A stretch of DNA of 64,000 bases from Ophiura sarsii (Eukaryota > Echinodermata > Ophiuroidea > Amphilepidida > Ophiuridae). The position numbers and the translations under genes were made by a program. The DNA lies in NCBI GenBank assembly GCA_035610835.1, contig CM069448.1, forward strand, positions 6,201,607 through 6,265,606, read 5' to 3'. Below, one piece after another: positions 46,352 to 58,417 of this stretch (position 1 is the first letter of the stretch; every line of letters begins with the position of its first letter). The notes under the pieces were generated by a model. The model was not told the DNA's origin and did no database searches. It worked only from the letters and a program-made list of their open reading frames with translations.

Positions 46352-46962
46352 AGATTTTTTGAATTTTGTGAGTGCTGTTATTATTGGACTAATCAAATGC
46401 ATATTAAAGTTTGTTTTTTTTTGAAAGGAAATGGATCAGAGAATCTTAATTTGGCGTACATTTTGACCAAAAATGTTGATTTTTGGAGAAAATCACAAAA
46501 TTCACTTTTTGACCCAATTTGTTTGAACAAAGCTTACAAAATGTTGAGTATAAAATGCCCAAATCCTTTGATGATGTTGTAAAGACACTTACTCCGAAAC
46601 GAATTTTTTTAAAACCTTTTCTAATATGTTTTTTGAAATTTTGACCAAAAAGTGCCAAAAAACGGAAAACAATTGAAAAAAATATTAAAATAGGTAGAAG
46701 AAAAAAAATCTTTTTTAAGTTCATGTCTTTACATCATCATCAAGCGATTTGGCCATATTTTACTCAAAATTATAATTGTTAGCTTTGTCCAAAATATTTG
46801 GATCAAAAAAGTGATTTGTTTGTGAAAATTTTTGATCAAAATTGATACCAAATTTGGTTCTCTGATCCATTTCTTTTCCAAAAAATATATACTTTTGAAT
46901 AAATTTGAGTCATAAACTTAGTTCAATAATTACAGCACTCACAAAATTCAAACAAAAAAATC
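46352..46962. mobile_element. Long foldback, arms about 270 bp
   Basis: TTTTTTGAATTTTGTGAGTG pairs with CACTCACAAAATTCAAACAA. Pairing goes on through ATGGATCAGAGAA / TTCTCTGATCCAT, GACCAAAAATGTT, AACAAAGCTTACAA / TTGTTAGCTTTGT and GATGATGTTGTAAAGACA / TGTCTTTACATCATCATC. The axis is near 46657. No transposase. Right flank TTACGCCGTAAGTCCCCCC could be its outer end. Confidence 0.85.
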
Positions 46963-47760
46963 CTTAGTTACGCCGTAAGTCCCCCCTTTACGCCGTTTAG
47001 AGTTTCAACTTCTTAGATGGTTGATACGGATGCTTAAATAGAATCTCTCGTTGCCCCTTTGACACCCAAGGAGTTCAAGGTCTGAATGAAATACTTTAAG
47101 ATCACGGCATTTTCTACTTTCTCATAATTGAGACTTTTCATATCTGTATGAATATATGAATTGGGATTCTATTTCTCAATACATTGATACCAAACAAGTT
47201 GAAAAGTCTCAATGATTAATTCCTTTAATGGACCATGATGTTTCTGTACATTTCAATGGAAATTAGCTTAATCCTGTGTTGAATTATCCATGTGCACAGT
47301 GCTTTCTACATGCATGCTGGGATTACATTGAAGTAACCTCTGAGATGACCAGGTGGGGATACCTGTAGGGCTATCTCACACACTGTATTGCATAAGCATA
47401 AGATCCCTAGACCCCCGTTTATGTGAAACATCAACATCATCCTGGTCAGTACCGGTTGGAGTTTATTACATCGTCTACATCTTCGAGTGGCCAGGGGCAG
47501 TAACATCAAATTCAATGACAAACCGTGATCAAATCGTCACATTTTGTCATTAAATGCTGAGAAGTATATCAAAGTTGTGAATTGTAAGGCTAAGGATTTA
47601 ATTTGACAAGAAGGTCAAACGTGAAAGCATTTGGCTTTAATGAATGAGGCAACGATGTGTTATACACATGAGCAGCAGGAGGGAATGAGAAGAATGAAAT
47701 CTGGATTCAAACGATATATTGCCGTTTGCAGTGTGTTCGGACTATAAATACATCCAATAT
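46963..47760. other. No supported gene
   Basis: Nothing recognised. Confidence 0.4.
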
Positions 47761-48300
47761 ACGAGGGGTTATCAAAAAGTTCTTGAAATCACCCAGAAGG
47801 GAATAAGCCAGAAACTTGTATTTGTTATGTGACCCTTCAGACATCTTTAAAAAGTCCCTGTGCAAAGTCACACATCTCTCCCACTATTTATTACCTGTCC
47901 ACAGACCACCATTGTAGAGGTCCTCCGATTGACCGCCATTGATTGATCCTCACATTGCCTCAGATTGCGGTATTCCCAAAACAGCAATAAATAGTTTAAA
48001 ATGTTGACAAAAAGGGGTCAAAGGTCATGTAGGGGTCATTAGAGGTCAACCTGTGTACACCCCATGTTACCCACAAGATTATTGTCACCAAGCTTGTTTG
48101 TAATGACAATGATCGTCACTCGTCATTCGACGCGAAGATCAGACATTACAAGTTTTGGTTATATCTGCAGATGCTGGTGGCCAGATAGGTGGAAATATTT
48201 GTCAATGTCTGTCTCGTCAAAACGTCAAAAAAATGTTAACAAATTGACATCTCAATCTTGTCGTTCCATTCAAACTTAACATTACTAGACTTCCGGACCA
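47761..48300. mobile_element. Possible mariner-like end
   Basis: TATACGAGGGGTTATCAAAAAGTTCTTG starts at a TA and resembles mariner-type ends. A possible opposite end is GACCACCCTATAG at 48297. The interior holds AAGGGGTCAAAGGTCATGTAG. No transposase motif could be read in either strand, so this is tentative. Confidence 0.3.
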
Positions 48301-48365
48301 CCCTATAGTCTACTTCGTATATCATGTGTAATTTCACTGTCCCACAATCGAAGAACACCCTGTGA

Positions 48366-49010
48366 TACTTCGCCATGCCAAATTCCGCTCCCATCCGAGA
48401 ACCGCCCTAAACACGGTCTACTGACATTAAATCGACATCAGAACTGTGCTTCAAGCACACTAGGGACGATGCTTTTGATGCATAATTCAGGTCACGATAG
48501 TGTCACACTCCTTCATAACGCGCTAATGTTGAAATTGACGCGTGTACATTTAGAATGTGAAGGTGATATTTCTGTAGCTGTACTTCGCCATGCCAAATTC
48601 CGCTCCCATCCGAGAACCGCCCTAAACACGGTCTACTGACATTAAATCGACATCAGAACTGTGCTTCAAGCACACTAGGGACGATGCTTTTGATGCATAA
48701 TTCAGGTCACGATAGTGTCACACTCCTTCATAACGCGCTAATGTTGAAATTGACGCGTGTACATTTAGAATGTGAAGGTGATATTTCTGTAGCTGTACTT
48801 CGCCATGCCAAATTCCGCTCCCATCCGAGAACCGCCCTAAACACGGTCTACTGACATTAAATCGACATCAGAACTGTGCTTCAAGCACACTAGGGACGAT
48901 GCTTTTGATGCATAATTCAGGTCACGATAGTGTCACACTCCTTCATAACGCGCTAATGTTGAAATTGACGCGTGTACATTTAGAATGTGAAGGTGATATT
49001 TCTGTAGCTG
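48366..49010 (+). repeat. Three tandem 215-bp units, apparently identical
   Basis: TACTTCGCCATGCCAAATTC starts units at 48366, 48581 and 48796 and the third ends exactly at 49010 (645 = 3 x 215). I saw no difference among the three by eye. The unit has no recognisable gene. Identity points to very recent amplification, or to an assembly artefact. Confidence 0.97.
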
Positions 49011-49689
49011 TGTAAGAGTTTATGTATAGTTTATCGTAAAAAACGATCAAAATATGTGTCCCTGTTCGGACGCATATAAAAGGCTTTTTACTACGCTATA
49101 TCGAAAGATAGGAAATAGTGGGGAAATAGTCACATATGTGGAAATATAGCTATATCTGTGAAGAAAATATTTTGGGCGAGGACCAATGTCAAGGCTTACT
49201 CCTAAAGCTACAATTTTAGACCGAACAGCGGCTATATAGTGCTAGAAAATCGCCATTTTTAATTATTTCAAAATTCGAGGAAACTGTATATAAATATTCA
49301 TATACTCGTGTCTGCCATTGGTCAATTGTGATCCTCCGCAAAACCCCACACGAACAATTTGCTCATTACGCATTCATCCCAGTTTTGTGATGAGCGCTAG
49401 TGTAACAGTAAACGGAGGTCAAAAAGGTCAAATCCAAAGTAAGTAGACTTTTTTCTTGGGTGAGCGGTCACAGTGAGTGAGCCCTCTATCGGTACATACT
49501 CCACAGCGTCGCAGGACAGAGTGTGTTGTTGATAGAGTGACAAGGAAAAATATATGGGTATACGGAGAAGCCTAGACCACCTCTAAAACCAAAACTAGTT
49601 TCAACAAAGTCAGTATCAATAAATCTACTGTTGTACGATACAGTATAATGACGTCATAAACATGGCCGACCTCAGAATCCCGTTGTATT
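49011..49689. other. No supported gene
   Basis: Nothing recognised. Confidence 0.4.
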
Positions 49690-49975
49690 CTTTTGTACAG
49701 TGAATATAGCCAAAGCGCAAATTTTCGCCGAAGAGAGAATTACACCAGGTTTTTTGCTTATAAGTGATGGAAATTATGTTTCTAACATATACTATAAGAT
49801 TCAAGACTATACAATTAAGATATTTTTCAAAATGGCGATTTTTAAATATTTTAAAAAGATGGCACCCACCACCCCCCCCCCCCCCCCCCTACCCTCAGAC
49901 AATGACGGCTTACCCTACCCCGGGTATTAGATTGTACCCTCAATTTTCTTTCGTCAAATTGAGCGTAAAGGATAT
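49690..49975 (+). repeat. Dispersed repeat, family I copy 2
   Basis: Same order of blocks as 43140-43460 (minus), here with a C tract of about 20 nt inserted after GGCACCCACCA (49861-49889) which copy 1 lacks. Confidence 0.8.
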
Positions 49976-50473
49976 AAAATAGTAGGCCCTATATAGGACG
50001 AGGATTAAAATTAAGAAAGTACACAAGCAGGCTGCATTTTGTGTTCGCTGGAGTTTATCCCCGAGTTTATCAAGAAGAGTGTTTAAAATACCATATAAAA
50101 GTACTTTTCAGTTGTCAAGACGGAAGATGATGAGGACACGAACAAGAATCCTTTAAATGTCCTAACAAATAATATGGTTTCATGGCAAAGGTATTGCTAC
50201 GGAACAACCAGTTTATCTTTTATACTATGCCATACATTCTCTATCCCACCCACCTGTTTTTCACACGCCCTCGGACACAGTATTTTGATCATAGGACTAT
50301 GATTTGGATGACCAAATGGGTCCACTAGACACAAATAGTCCTAAAAGGATATCTTACCAGGTAATAAATCTGCTCATAGCTCTTACGTAAAAATATTAAA
50401 TCATCAATTTGTAAAAACAAATCTTCTCAATAATTTGATATTTTACACGTGCTGCATTGGTACTTTAACTCGG

Positions 50474-50887
50474 TTAAGGGGGATGTGCACCTTCGGTATA
50501 GCCTCCGTAAAACTGCCGTAACTTCTTCGTTATTCATTTAATCTAGATTTTTTGCAGGAAAGGGTTCAATGAATCCAACCATGATCATAAAATTTACCAT
50601 TTTGGAGAAAATGATAAAAAACACGTTTTTTGACCCATTTTAGGTTTGGAAAAGATAACTCAAAATATATTTTGTCAAATTTTGTCATACTAGTTTTATT
50701 ATATTCGTCATACAGGAATAACAGGATTTGTTGAAAATCTTTAGTATTTTTTGAATTATAGACCAAAAAGTGCTAAAAACATGATCTTTTACCTCCTAAA
50801 TCGTGAAAATCACCATTTTTTGTAAAAAAATGAAGAAGTTAGGCCAGTTTTACGGAGGCTGTAGCTGAAGGTGCACAGCCCCCTTAA
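50474..50887. mobile_element. MITE with TTAA target duplication, GGGGG ends (Kolobok-like)
   Basis: TTAA at 50474 and 50884 bracket inverted ends GGGGGATGTGCACCTTCGGT and its counterpart ending AAGGTGCACAGCCCCC. Inverted identity continues through TATAGCCTCCGTAAAACTG. TTAA with G-rich ends fits the Kolobok or piggyBac superfamilies. No transposase. Confidence 0.85.
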
Positions 50888-50892
50888 ATTAT

Positions 50893-50970
50893 TTTGTCGT
50901 AAAGCGCTTTGGGTTTCTCTCACTAAAGTAAGGCGCTCTATAAGTGTGTGTTATTAATTATCATTATTAT
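50893..50970 (+). repeat. SINE tail fragment
   Basis: AAAGCGCTTTGGGTTTCTC .. AAGGCGCTCTATAAGTGTG and a short (ATT)n follow the same plan as the tail of the SINE at 7510-7560. No tRNA-like head is present. Confidence 0.65.
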
Positions 50971-52370
50971 TAAGATTGACTGAATATTAACAGAGATATG
51001 TGTTAAAAACCAAAACAAAGTCCGTTTTTTTATTTGAGTATTTTTGTTTCTTCTACACCCAGCCTCGGTGTAGCAATAGGCAGATTATTAATATATTGGT
51101 AGCTACAACTCATCGGACGATAGTAAGATGAGGATTTGATCAATGTAGCCATACACATATCTGTCACACTATCACTATCACTATCATGCGTGTTCAAATC
51201 CCCAGTGCTAAAATTAAAATAACACTTTGTCTCATTTTTTTGCTGTAGCAATCTCAATTGTTAACCTAGATCAATCAATAACTTTGTTATATGATATTTA
51301 TAAGTTGGAACGTTAGAATATTTGTAGCGTTATGGGCGTATCTAATACCTGGTAAATAACCTTTTTGAAGATTTTACACCAGAAAAGAAAACGGCTGCGC
51401 TGTTAATGCTAGGCATAATTAATAATTATGTATCGTTAGAAATCCTCTTAACCGGGTGCACATAAGGCGCGCGATACAAAAAGATGTAGTAAAAATCCGG
51501 TTCGTGATCATGGTGATACAAAATTGATATTATCACTCCGATTGAACTCAATTGAGGGTAGCAGAAACCCCCTTAAAGATACAATTATCAATATTCTTAC
51601 ACTTCTATTTTATCTTTATGCGATGGCTCTGGGTACTCTATTAATAAACACGTACACGATTTCGTAGAAGTAACATCGACTTGAAACGTGTGATATGTAC
51701 AAGTGACAAGCTTGAATTAAGCATGGGCTAACAGCATCGGTAAAATAAACATTGCTTCCGGGCACCTTCGGAACAACGTGATGTACATTCCAAGACGAAC
51801 CTTACAATCATTACGATTACGACTTGGCAACAGTGTTGAAAACAGCTGATATGCCACATGGATAGATACGTTCCAACTAAATTGAATTAAATTATTTCTT
51901 TAATCGGGCAAACTGTAGTCAACCTAACAATAATTGTCTAACCCTTGATTAGCCCCGGGAACATTACTACCTAATTACATTAGACGTGACACGATTTGTG
52001 GAAGTGTAACAGCAGGAAACAGAAAAAAGTGCACTGGTTTAGCTTTTAGAGGTTTAAACTGTTATACAATTTGATATAGCAACAGTTTTTGCCGTATAAT
52101 GGGCGGGCGGATCTGGTTTCAGACACTCTTGCCTACTCATTGTACATAAAATAACACGTTAAGTGTATAATTAGAGAATAAAGGTATTGTTTTTAGACCG
52201 TACCCGTGTTCTATTGTCTGACATAAATGCGGACGATAGTATTATTTTAAAAAGAGCAACGACGCCGCAGGCGGAGTTGTTCTACGCAACAACCATAACA
52301 ATTGGCGAAACAGCCAGGACAAACCCAATAGTGACATACATAAGCACTAAATTAAAGAGATGGAGGAAAA
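50971..52370. other. No gene; family G copy 2 inside
   Basis: 51740-51915 is the second family G copy (see 38930). ATCACTATCACTATC occurs at 51170-51187. No supported gene. Confidence 0.5.
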
Positions 52371-52380
52371 AGGCAAATAA

Positions 52381-52500
52381 TGGGAATTCTGGGCGATGTA
52401 GCAGAGCTACATACATCACTTCCTCTCGGTAGTGAACTGGTAACTTGTAATGGGAATTCTGGGCGATGCAGCAGAGCTTCATACACCACTCCCTCTCGGT
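52381..52500 (+). repeat. Tandem doublet, 70-bp period
   Basis: TGGGAATTCTGGGCGATG(T/C)AGC starts at 52381 and 52451, followed in both by AGAGCT(A/T)CATACA(T/C)CACT(T/C)CCTCTCGG. Confidence 0.9.
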
Positions 52501-52585
52501 ATCTCTTGTCATTGGTGTTTTTTATTGTGATTGGGCCAACTTTGGCCCAACGTAGTCTTGCTATCTGGGTATGAAGGTATAAATA

Positions 52586-53274
52586 CAGGGTGACCCAGAA
52601 AATGTTGAACCCAAAAATCACAAAATTAAAAAAGAAAAAAAGAAAATTAAAATAAATTAATATGGCATTCTGTTTTCAACAGTTATGTTAACAATTTATT
52701 CAGCTTTCTGGAGAACTTTAGATCATGTAAATTGGCCTTACCAAACTAAAGATACACTTGATTGTGTGACAGGGGGTGTTTTCGCCCTTTTGTAAAAGTG
52801 ATAAAATTGTAACTTGGTTCAGATATGAAACTTGATTCTGTTTTAAGTACGGTGAGTTAAGTAATCTTTTCTTTTGATCTTTTGATTTATCAAATTAACA
52901 TTTTCAAATGAAGTCAAGGGGACTTCAGTTTTTGTTTTCAAAGTCTCTTATATAATAATAATATTGATTTACATAATAAATGAATATTGATGAGATACTC
53001 TGCAGAAATGGTTTAAAACAGGCACTTGTTCTGCTCATGTAGCATGAAACCATTTATTTTTGCACTTCACTTACACTACAAAACAACACTTCTTACAAAA
53101 TTACACGTATTTTAAGTTTCGTGTGGCCTATTTTTATGATCTAAAATGTTTCAGAAAGTTAAATGTATGGTGCACATAGCTGGTGAACGAGTTATGCAAT
53201 ATTTTGTTATTTTAATGGTAAAAAATATATTGAATTTTGTGATTTTTGGGTTCAACATTTTCTGGGTCACCCTG
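52586..53274. mobile_element. Non-autonomous Tc1/mariner-type element, TA duplication
   Basis: CAGGGTGACCCAGAAAATGT is the start of a perfect inverted end of about 40 bp (52586-52626 against 53234-53274) that runs through TGAACCCAAAAATCACAAAA. TA precedes and follows the element. The 689-bp body has no transposase. Confidence 0.92.
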
Positions 53275-53368
53275 TAGTCCATATTATATGATTCTATTGG
53301 TGGAGAATAGATCACATGACATGAACTATTCAGTATTATGTTCATGTCGCGTATTTTTTGGCTATAAC

Positions 53369-54014
53369 CAGTCAGCTGTAGAAAACGGGGCCCCGTTTCA
53401 ATTGAGGGCGCTGTAAAACGACGGGTGTACGTAACCAAGGTAACGCACACCCGTCAATTTGCGCAATAATTGAATTTTCCCCTTTTAATCCCAATTATCT
53501 GCATAAAAAGTAACTATCCATCGAGTTGAGGGCAGCACTAGATACCAGAACTCCTTGCGACATCCAGTTCGATGATTTAATTTAACCTTTGACCAACATC
53601 ACACAACACAAGCTAAAATAATGTCTTTGTTGACCGGTTTGCAGAGATGAGACCACCATTTTTTAGACAAAATTACACCATTTTATAGAATTTTTAGGGT
53701 AAGTGTAATAATGTTTAAATTTAATATAAGCCCTATAGTATTCAGAAGTGATGCCTTTGTAACGGTTATCTCTGTGATAAGAGAGTTATTTCGTTGTTTA
53801 AAATTGGCAAAATCGGCTTTTCATGAATTTTGAAAATTACTGTGACGTGAGGCCGTTCCTTTGGAAACGTAGTCCCGTTCTGAAAAGTTTTTTTCGTATT
53901 CCGGCGGGCGACGGACTTCCGTCACTTGATGAATCGCCGTGTTAAAAATGACAGCAGTGCGTCACTAAATAGAGCGCCCTCAATTGAAACGCGGCCCCGT
54001 TCTACAGCTGACTG
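53369..54014 (-). mobile_element. DNA transposon with 5-bp TSD, copy 3 (inverted)
   Basis: Same ends and interior as copy 2 but in the opposite orientation: ACGGGTGTACG is at its left and GTGCGTCACTAAATAGAGC at its right. The direct repeat ATAAC flanks it at 53364-53368 and 54015-54019. One end has a single-base GAAAACGGGG change. It is 646 bp and non-coding. Confidence 0.95.
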
Positions 54015-54075
54015 ATAACATTTGACTATTCATCGCTAGTGACGTACGGGGTGAACGTACGTATACAACGCACCT

Positions 54076-54277
54076 TATCCCGTCCGCAACTTATGTCCCA
54101 GGACCACAAGTGTATATATTTTGACACTGCTAAAATGATATTCATAAAAAAAAATGTATGTCAAACAAGGATGGCAATCTTAAACTATTTCGTCAGTATT
54201 TGCGCTCTATTTTGTTTTGGGTGCCAAGACAGAATAAAACTAATTGTGGTCCTGGGCACAAGTGTCAGACGGGATAA
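54076..54277. repeat. Inverted repeat, arms about 35 bp
   Basis: CTTATCCCGTC and TCCCAGGACCACA pair with TGTGGTCCTGGGC and GACGGGATAAG, with a short unequal spacer in each arm. The 99-residue open frame across it is not a recognised protein. Confidence 0.7.
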
Positions 54278-54671
54278 GATATATGCCGTTTACAACCATT
54301 CCCCAAATTCTGAAAAGATCCATCACGGACGCCATTAGAATCGAGAAGTTAAGCAACAGTTGATCAATAAAAACACATGAGTAAATCTTAACTTAAATTG
54401 CGTGATTACCTGAGACAAATACTCAACAGTTGCCTAATTGAAACAATTAACGCAATATTTTAGCAACAACATAAGTTTTGACCGGGGGTTTTCCTGACTT
54501 GTTACTTAATTGTTTTGCTCAACGTTGGGTAGTTTTTACTTTTATACAACACCTAGATTTCTACATGTTGAATAAAAATTGAAACAACCATTTACCCAAC
54601 AGATGAATAAATGCAATTAAGCAACGTATTTTGCTCAACATTTTAGCAGTGTAGGCCTATGCTTACTTATT

Positions 54672-54920
54672 TACACATGGTAATTGGATTTGCACATTCA
54701 ATTTACAATAGGTAGACAAAGATAACGTTACGAATTCATCATTACGGTAATATTCACTACATGTCCCGATATTTGCAGCTGTGAGCATTTCATTGACGTT
54801 GGCAGTAAGGATTTGTTGGGACTTTGTGCCGAGGGACTTGGTATTCAAGCGATAACTGATTGTGTCGAGCCGTTTGTCACGACTTTTTCGCCCAAGTTTG
54901 TCAGAATATTTACCGAGAGA
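54672..54920 (+). repeat. Dispersed repeat, family H copy 2
   Basis: Same order of blocks as 41595-41830, with an insertion of about 40 bp before CGCCCAAGTTTGTCAGAA. Confidence 0.75.
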
Positions 54921-55470
54921 AACAACAATAATGACAATTGTTAATGTTTCTCTTGAGTTCTGAAGTGAATTATATATTTTAAAAAATTCTTCAACACTAC
55001 TGCGTATACCTTTAAGCAAAATAAGCGAATTAACGGATCAAGACTATTCTTTTCATTTGTTCAAGGCTGACAGCAAAATTGTTAACTTTATTTGTTGGAA
55101 GTGGCTCTTTTTACTTCATTCTTTTCTTCCATTCATCATCAAAAATATTATCGTTACATATCAACACTGTAATTGAAATTTCGAAGGTGTTTTTCTATTA
55201 AAACAATATAACTTAGTTTTAGTTGGAATTCTAACTTATTTTCCATATATGTGGCCAGGTTATGCCTATCTGTTACCCTGTATTAGAAGGTGGAAGTCAG
55301 ACAACCTACAGCTGTTGATTACTTGTTTGACACTGCTATTCTGTGGAGTAAGCCCTTTGAGGACAACAGTTGGTGCTGTGGATGCTGGGTATCACAAGAT
55401 ATCTTCTTTGGCTATAGCTGAGACGATTACCGTCTCAGGGCTATATGAGAGGCCAGTGTGAGAGGAGTCA

Positions 55471-55512
<42 letters not shown>

Positions 55513-56291
55513 TGGAGCCATGGTTTGGCCTCCATAGACATACAAGGAATGAAGCGTGAAACTTGTGTTGCGTGTAGAGATGAGTGTCCCATACCAACCT
55601 AAAGGCCTACTGTACAGGGCGGACTATCTAGGGAGTGTATGTCTCCTACGGTACTACAACATTCCCGACCTGTGTGATGCTGTCCCAATGTTGAAGCTAT
55701 CCCAGCTTGCTTCTGTAAACAAGTAACAACAAGTAACAATTAGCACCGGTATACCCCATCACATACCGTATGTTTTCACAAATAATCCATTGTCTATTGC
55801 AAGTTTTTTGCGGTCTATTGTCAAGCCAAATACACCGTACCATAAATACTGGATGACCGTACTCTACCAACCTATATTTCAATATTACCCTTTAGAATCA
55901 GCTTCATATTATTGTCCTATTGCCCTGTTACCGAGCATCAATTTGAACCACCATTTGTTTGTCTGGGGTCTTCGATATTTATTGCTAAAAATGACTGTCC
56001 TCATAACTCTCAGCAGTCTTGGCAGTATGAAATGAGAGTCCCCATCGCATAGATCACAAGGAAATTTCATCACGTACGATATGTTTACTTGGTCTGCAAA
56101 AAACGCTCATCATTTGGTTAAAGATATTGCAAATGTTACTTTTTAAGTTTTATATGTAAAAATATCGAAACATTGTCACATTATGCGACATTTTTTTCAA
56201 TATTGTTAGTATTATTACAGTTTAGGTTGTCTATTGCGGGCGCAATAGTTGCAATAAACGTTTTGAAAAACTATACAGCCAGAAGCTTATA
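54921..56291. other. No gene; poly(C) run at 55473-55512
   Basis: A C run of about 40 nt follows GAGGAGTCATG. No supported gene. Confidence 0.5.
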
Positions 56292-56522
56292 CACTGAGCC
56301 AAAAAAGAAACTTGTAAAATGTTAACAGATCACCAAATAAAATTCTGTGCATGAAAATGCACCAAACTTGGATACATTATTACTGCAATGTATTGCTTCA
56401 AATGGCAGTCAACAACCAATTGTTTGCTTCAATGACACAAGAGAAATCTGCACTGACTCAGACAACGTCTTGCATCACAGGTCACAGCAAACAAACTCAT
56501 ATCCAAACAAACGATGAAGTCA

Positions 56523-56708
56523 TTAATAACAGGTATGTCCACCTCCAGCTTGCAGGAAAGCTGTGCATCTCCTTCTCATGCTTCCAATCAAGTTCCTGAT
56601 GGTAGCCTGGGGAACATTGTTCCATTCTTCCTGTAGTGCTGCAATAAGTGTTTTTCTATTGACAGGTGGGTTGTCTCTTCTTGATACACATCGTCCTAGC
56701 TCATCCCA
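56523..56708 (-). pseudogene. Tc1-like transposase C-terminus, left arm
   Basis: The minus strand reads WDELGRCVSRRDNPPVNRKT, AALQEEWNNVPQATIRNLIG, SMRRRCTAFLQAGGGHTCY then stop, the end of a Tc1/IS630-family transposase. The E of WDELGR lies in the block that carries the last catalytic acid of the DDE triad in this family. The first two catalytic residues are absent. Confidence 0.9.
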
Positions 56709-56793
56709 GGCTACCATCAGGAACCTGATTGGAAGCATGAGAAGGAGATGCACAGCTTGCCTGCAACCTGGAGGTGGACATACCCGTTATTAA
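56701..56793 (+). pseudogene. Tc1-like transposase C-terminus, right arm
   Basis: The + strand reads QATIRNLIGSMRRRCTACLQ then PGGGHTRY and a stop, matching the left arm's last 28 residues with two or three substitutions. It begins at the palindrome axis and has no upstream part. Confidence 0.88.
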
Positions 56794-57594
56794 TGACTTC
56801 ATTGTTTGTTTGGATATGAGTTTTTTTGACTCAATGAAATGTTTTTAACTTTATGTTGCTGATATTGTTTGCTGTGACCTGTGATGCAAGACATTGTCTG
56901 AGTCAGTGCAGATTTCCCTTGTGTCATTGAAGCAAACAATTGGTTATTGACTGCCATTTGAAGCAATACATTGCAGTAATATTGTATCCAAATTTGGTAC
57001 ATTTTCATGCACAGAATTTTATTTGGTGATCTGTTAAAATTTTATAAGTTTCTTTTTTGGCTCAGTGTATTATCAAGAGAAGATTATTTCAAAATGCCTT
57101 GTTTTAGAAATCTTTTACCCGAATAAACACGATGGTGCCATTCCATCATCATTGCACAACTTGATGCTATTCAGAAGAAAAAACCCGATGCCATCTCACG
57201 GGAAAACATTATATCGCACTAAATCCAGCCTTTACATTACTAATACGACTGTCGATCACATTATGTTACCGTTCAATCTTCGCTCAAGTCCCTATAGAGT
57301 CAAAAATCGTCGTATCTACTGTTAAACATATACCGGCATATCATCGCTATTTGCAGGATCAGATCATCGAGATTTATTTGTCACGGTTGTTTTTCTACTG
57401 GTGACCATCAACAGGTATAACGGAAAGCGGTCTAATTTGTCTGTTGTGGTTGTTTTGACCACATGCGAGGATTACAGTTAGTTGGTTTAGTTAGAATAAT
57501 CGCAATCGTATCGTCATTTAGACCACGGTGAAAGAGGTCAAAACACTTTGTTCTTTATATTCATATTATGTAAACTTATGTTATTTTGTATCTT

Positions 57595-57680
57595 GTAAGC
57601 GCTTTGAGCCTTCCGGAAAAATCGCGTCATAAGCTGTCATGTATAAATGGGTATCCAGATGAGCCTGAATAAATCTGTAG
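57595..57680 (+). repeat. Possible SINE or LINE tail
   Basis: TTGTAAGCGCTTTGAGCC .. TGTATAAATG has the AGCGCTTTG..TATAAAT layout of the tails at 7540 and 50893, but no (ATT)n follows. Confidence 0.35.
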
Positions 57681-57744
57681 TAGTATCAACGACCACAGAT
57701 AGTCAATCTGTGCAACGACTAAGTTAGCATAGGTTCAGGTTGTT

Positions 57745-57975
57745 ATGATGGATAAGTTTAAGGCTTCGACCAAGGTTCAATCGTTATTAATGGTTCAAAG
57801 TTCAAATAGGGGTAATAAATATGAAATGCCCAGATTAGACTTAGAAGCAGTTTGGATTTTATCAGATCAAATGGAACAAGCCAAAGTCAACAAATTACTA
57901 CATGATATAAAATATATTGAAATGAGTAAAAGAGCATGTTTACTTTTAAAATTTGGGTGTAATTTAGAAATGTAA
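57745..57975 (+). CDS. Unrecognised ORF, 76 codons
   Basis: ATGATGGATAAGTTTAAG opens a frame to TAA with varied composition: a basic start (MDKFKASTKVQSLL), DLEAVWILSDQMEQAKVNKL and KRACLLLKFGCNLEM at the end. No repeat copy elsewhere in the window. It could be a fragment of a transposon or viral-type protein, a host exon, or chance. No domain recognised. Confidence 0.22.
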   Translation: MMDKFKASTKVQSLLMVQSSNRGNKYEMPRLDLEAVWILSDQMEQAKVNKLLHDIKYIEMSKRACLLLKFGCNLEM

Positions 57976-58417
57976 ATGTTTTAGATTTGAACATATCTAA
58001 TGCTATTTTAAACTTCTTCCACCCCAACAAAACACTGGTCATATGACAACATAATAGAGAATTCTGCCTTTGGCGAGGATCAAGTAAATATTTATGGTAC
58101 GTTGATCAATACTTTTTCTTCAGAACTCAATGCTATTTTCCAGAGTTGTTTCATAACTTTTCGCCTTACCTTTGTTTGCTCAATGTCCTTTCTCTTGTCC
58201 TTCCTTTCAATTCATATTTCTTGCTACAGTGTTAAAATAAAATCCGAATGCATGCGTCTTATCAAACTGACAGTCAGTAGTAAGGACCTGCTCCTTTTCT
58301 CCTATTTACTTTCTGACCTTCGTTTTTCATCATATTTTCACTTTTACTTCTCCCTCAATTCAGAATTCGTGCAAGTGAATCAAACGAGTTCCAACTCTAT
58401 ACGCATCCTAGTATCGT

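Larger units (their letters stand above)
56292..57067. mobile_element. Tail-to-tail palindrome of two Tc1 3' halves
   Basis: TA, then CACTGAGCCAAAAAAGAAAC at the left (56292) and its complement at the right (to 57067), then TA. Arms 56292-56608 and 56707-57067 are inverted copies over 300 bp, each ending in the 3' part of a transposase reading frame. The unique middle (about 100 bp) belongs to the left arm's frame. Confidence 0.92.
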
